A program made the position numbers and the translations under genes. A stretch of 64,000 nt of DNA from Gambelia wislizenii (lineage: Eukaryota > Chordata > Lepidosauria > Squamata > Crotaphytidae), in assembly GCA_030847615.1 (NCBI GenBank), contig JAUMIR010000003.1:59195001-59259000 (forward strand). The letters are read 5' to 3'. Under the pieces are notes generated by a model. The model was given only the letters and a program-made list of their open reading frames with translations, was not told where the DNA came from and searched no databases. Of this stretch, positions 63,901 to 64,000 are shown one piece after another. Position 1 is the first letter of the stretch, and each line of letters starts with the position of its first letter.

Positions 63901-64000
63901 AGAGACTTGGTGCTCTGGTGGAGGACAAAGAAAAATACACAGCCATCCATGCAATTAGGTCCCTCATCCTCCTCACCTCCCGAGAGAATCCGTGAGCCTT
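60970..64000. other. Mostly unique sequence to the window end
   Basis: 60975-61045 and 62555-62665 have inverted L2/SINE-type tails (TTTCCAGGATGGCTTACACA; CAGCTGCCTTTCAAAACC). 63036-63150 is a foldback-MITE copy (TTACTTTTTAGACTACAAGT, GACTCTGGGAGTTGTAGTGC, CATAATTTTTCAAAGCTTTG). Long (T)/(TTTTA) tracts occur at 62160-62200 and 62855-63005. The overlapping minus-strand frames at 63418-63954 have no recognisable domain. Confidence 0.45.

Noticed and set aside
63418..63954. Cluster of overlapping minus-strand frames near the window end
   Set aside because: Frames of 60-96 residues in different phases without conserved motifs; no exon boundaries seen.

Overview
The window is non-coding DNA from a vertebrate, most likely a squamate reptile (lizard-like). 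The evidence is the repeat content: ACA-tailed tRNA-derived SINEs of the Sauria type, RTE-BovB, CR1, L2 and short L1 LINEs, Penelope-like elements with GIY-YIG remnants, and many short DNA transposons, in AT-rich sequence with abundant microsatellites. No host protein-coding gene, rRNA, tRNA gene or CRISPR array could be supported. Every long open frame that could be interpreted belongs to a retrotransposon or a low-complexity tract. The stretch is therefore intergenic or lies inside a very large intron.

Layout. 1-4.1 kb: a probable solo LTR (minus strand) flanked by a 171-bp direct repeat, then a long, decayed CR1 carrying traces of ORF1 esterase, endonuclease and RT. 4.1-12 kb: mostly unique sequence with Helitron-like fragments and a tandem hAT-like duplication. 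12-16 kb: foldback DNA elements, a Harbinger-like MITE, a G-rich minisatellite and the first member of a MITE family with 3-bp target duplications (called MITE-S here). 16-31 kb: an unclassified repeat (U1), microsatellites, a second MITE-S, SINEs, a mariner-type MITE, and an L1 inserted in a SINE with a 16-bp target-site duplication. 31-36 kb: U2 repeat, MITE-S, SINE, a rearranged inverted CR1 pair, a partial MITE-S and an L2 RT fragment. 36-41 kb: Penelope terminal sequence and a MITE-S carrying a young LINE. 41.5-45.2 kb: the densest nest, a minus-strand BovB interrupted by a Penelope element and a 1-kb Harbinger-like MITE, followed by an L1 interrupted by a 331-bp near-perfect palindrome. 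46-49 kb: two more copies of the same young LINE, one inside an L2. 50-57.4 kb: MITE-S copies, BovB, Harbinger-like MITE, Penelope and CR1 remnants. 57.4-64 kb: mostly unique sequence with a possible LTR and two CR1 3' ends, one split by a TA-flanked MITE.

The most notable points are: (1) the CpG-rich palindrome at 44273-44603, two 158-bp arms differing at one base, flanked by ATT; (2) the MITE-S family, up to nine copies sharing a terminal repeat like GGAGATTATCAGAC with 3-bp target duplications; (3) a young LINE with a (GA)n tail and a C-terminal C2HC finger, in three copies; (4) degenerate hammerhead-ribozyme-like motifs in four Penelope remnants; (5) two repeat families (U1, U2) I could not classify; and (6) the LTR with an abnormally long flanking duplication. 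All calls were made by eye; family names are from memory of their hallmarks and were not searched against a database.
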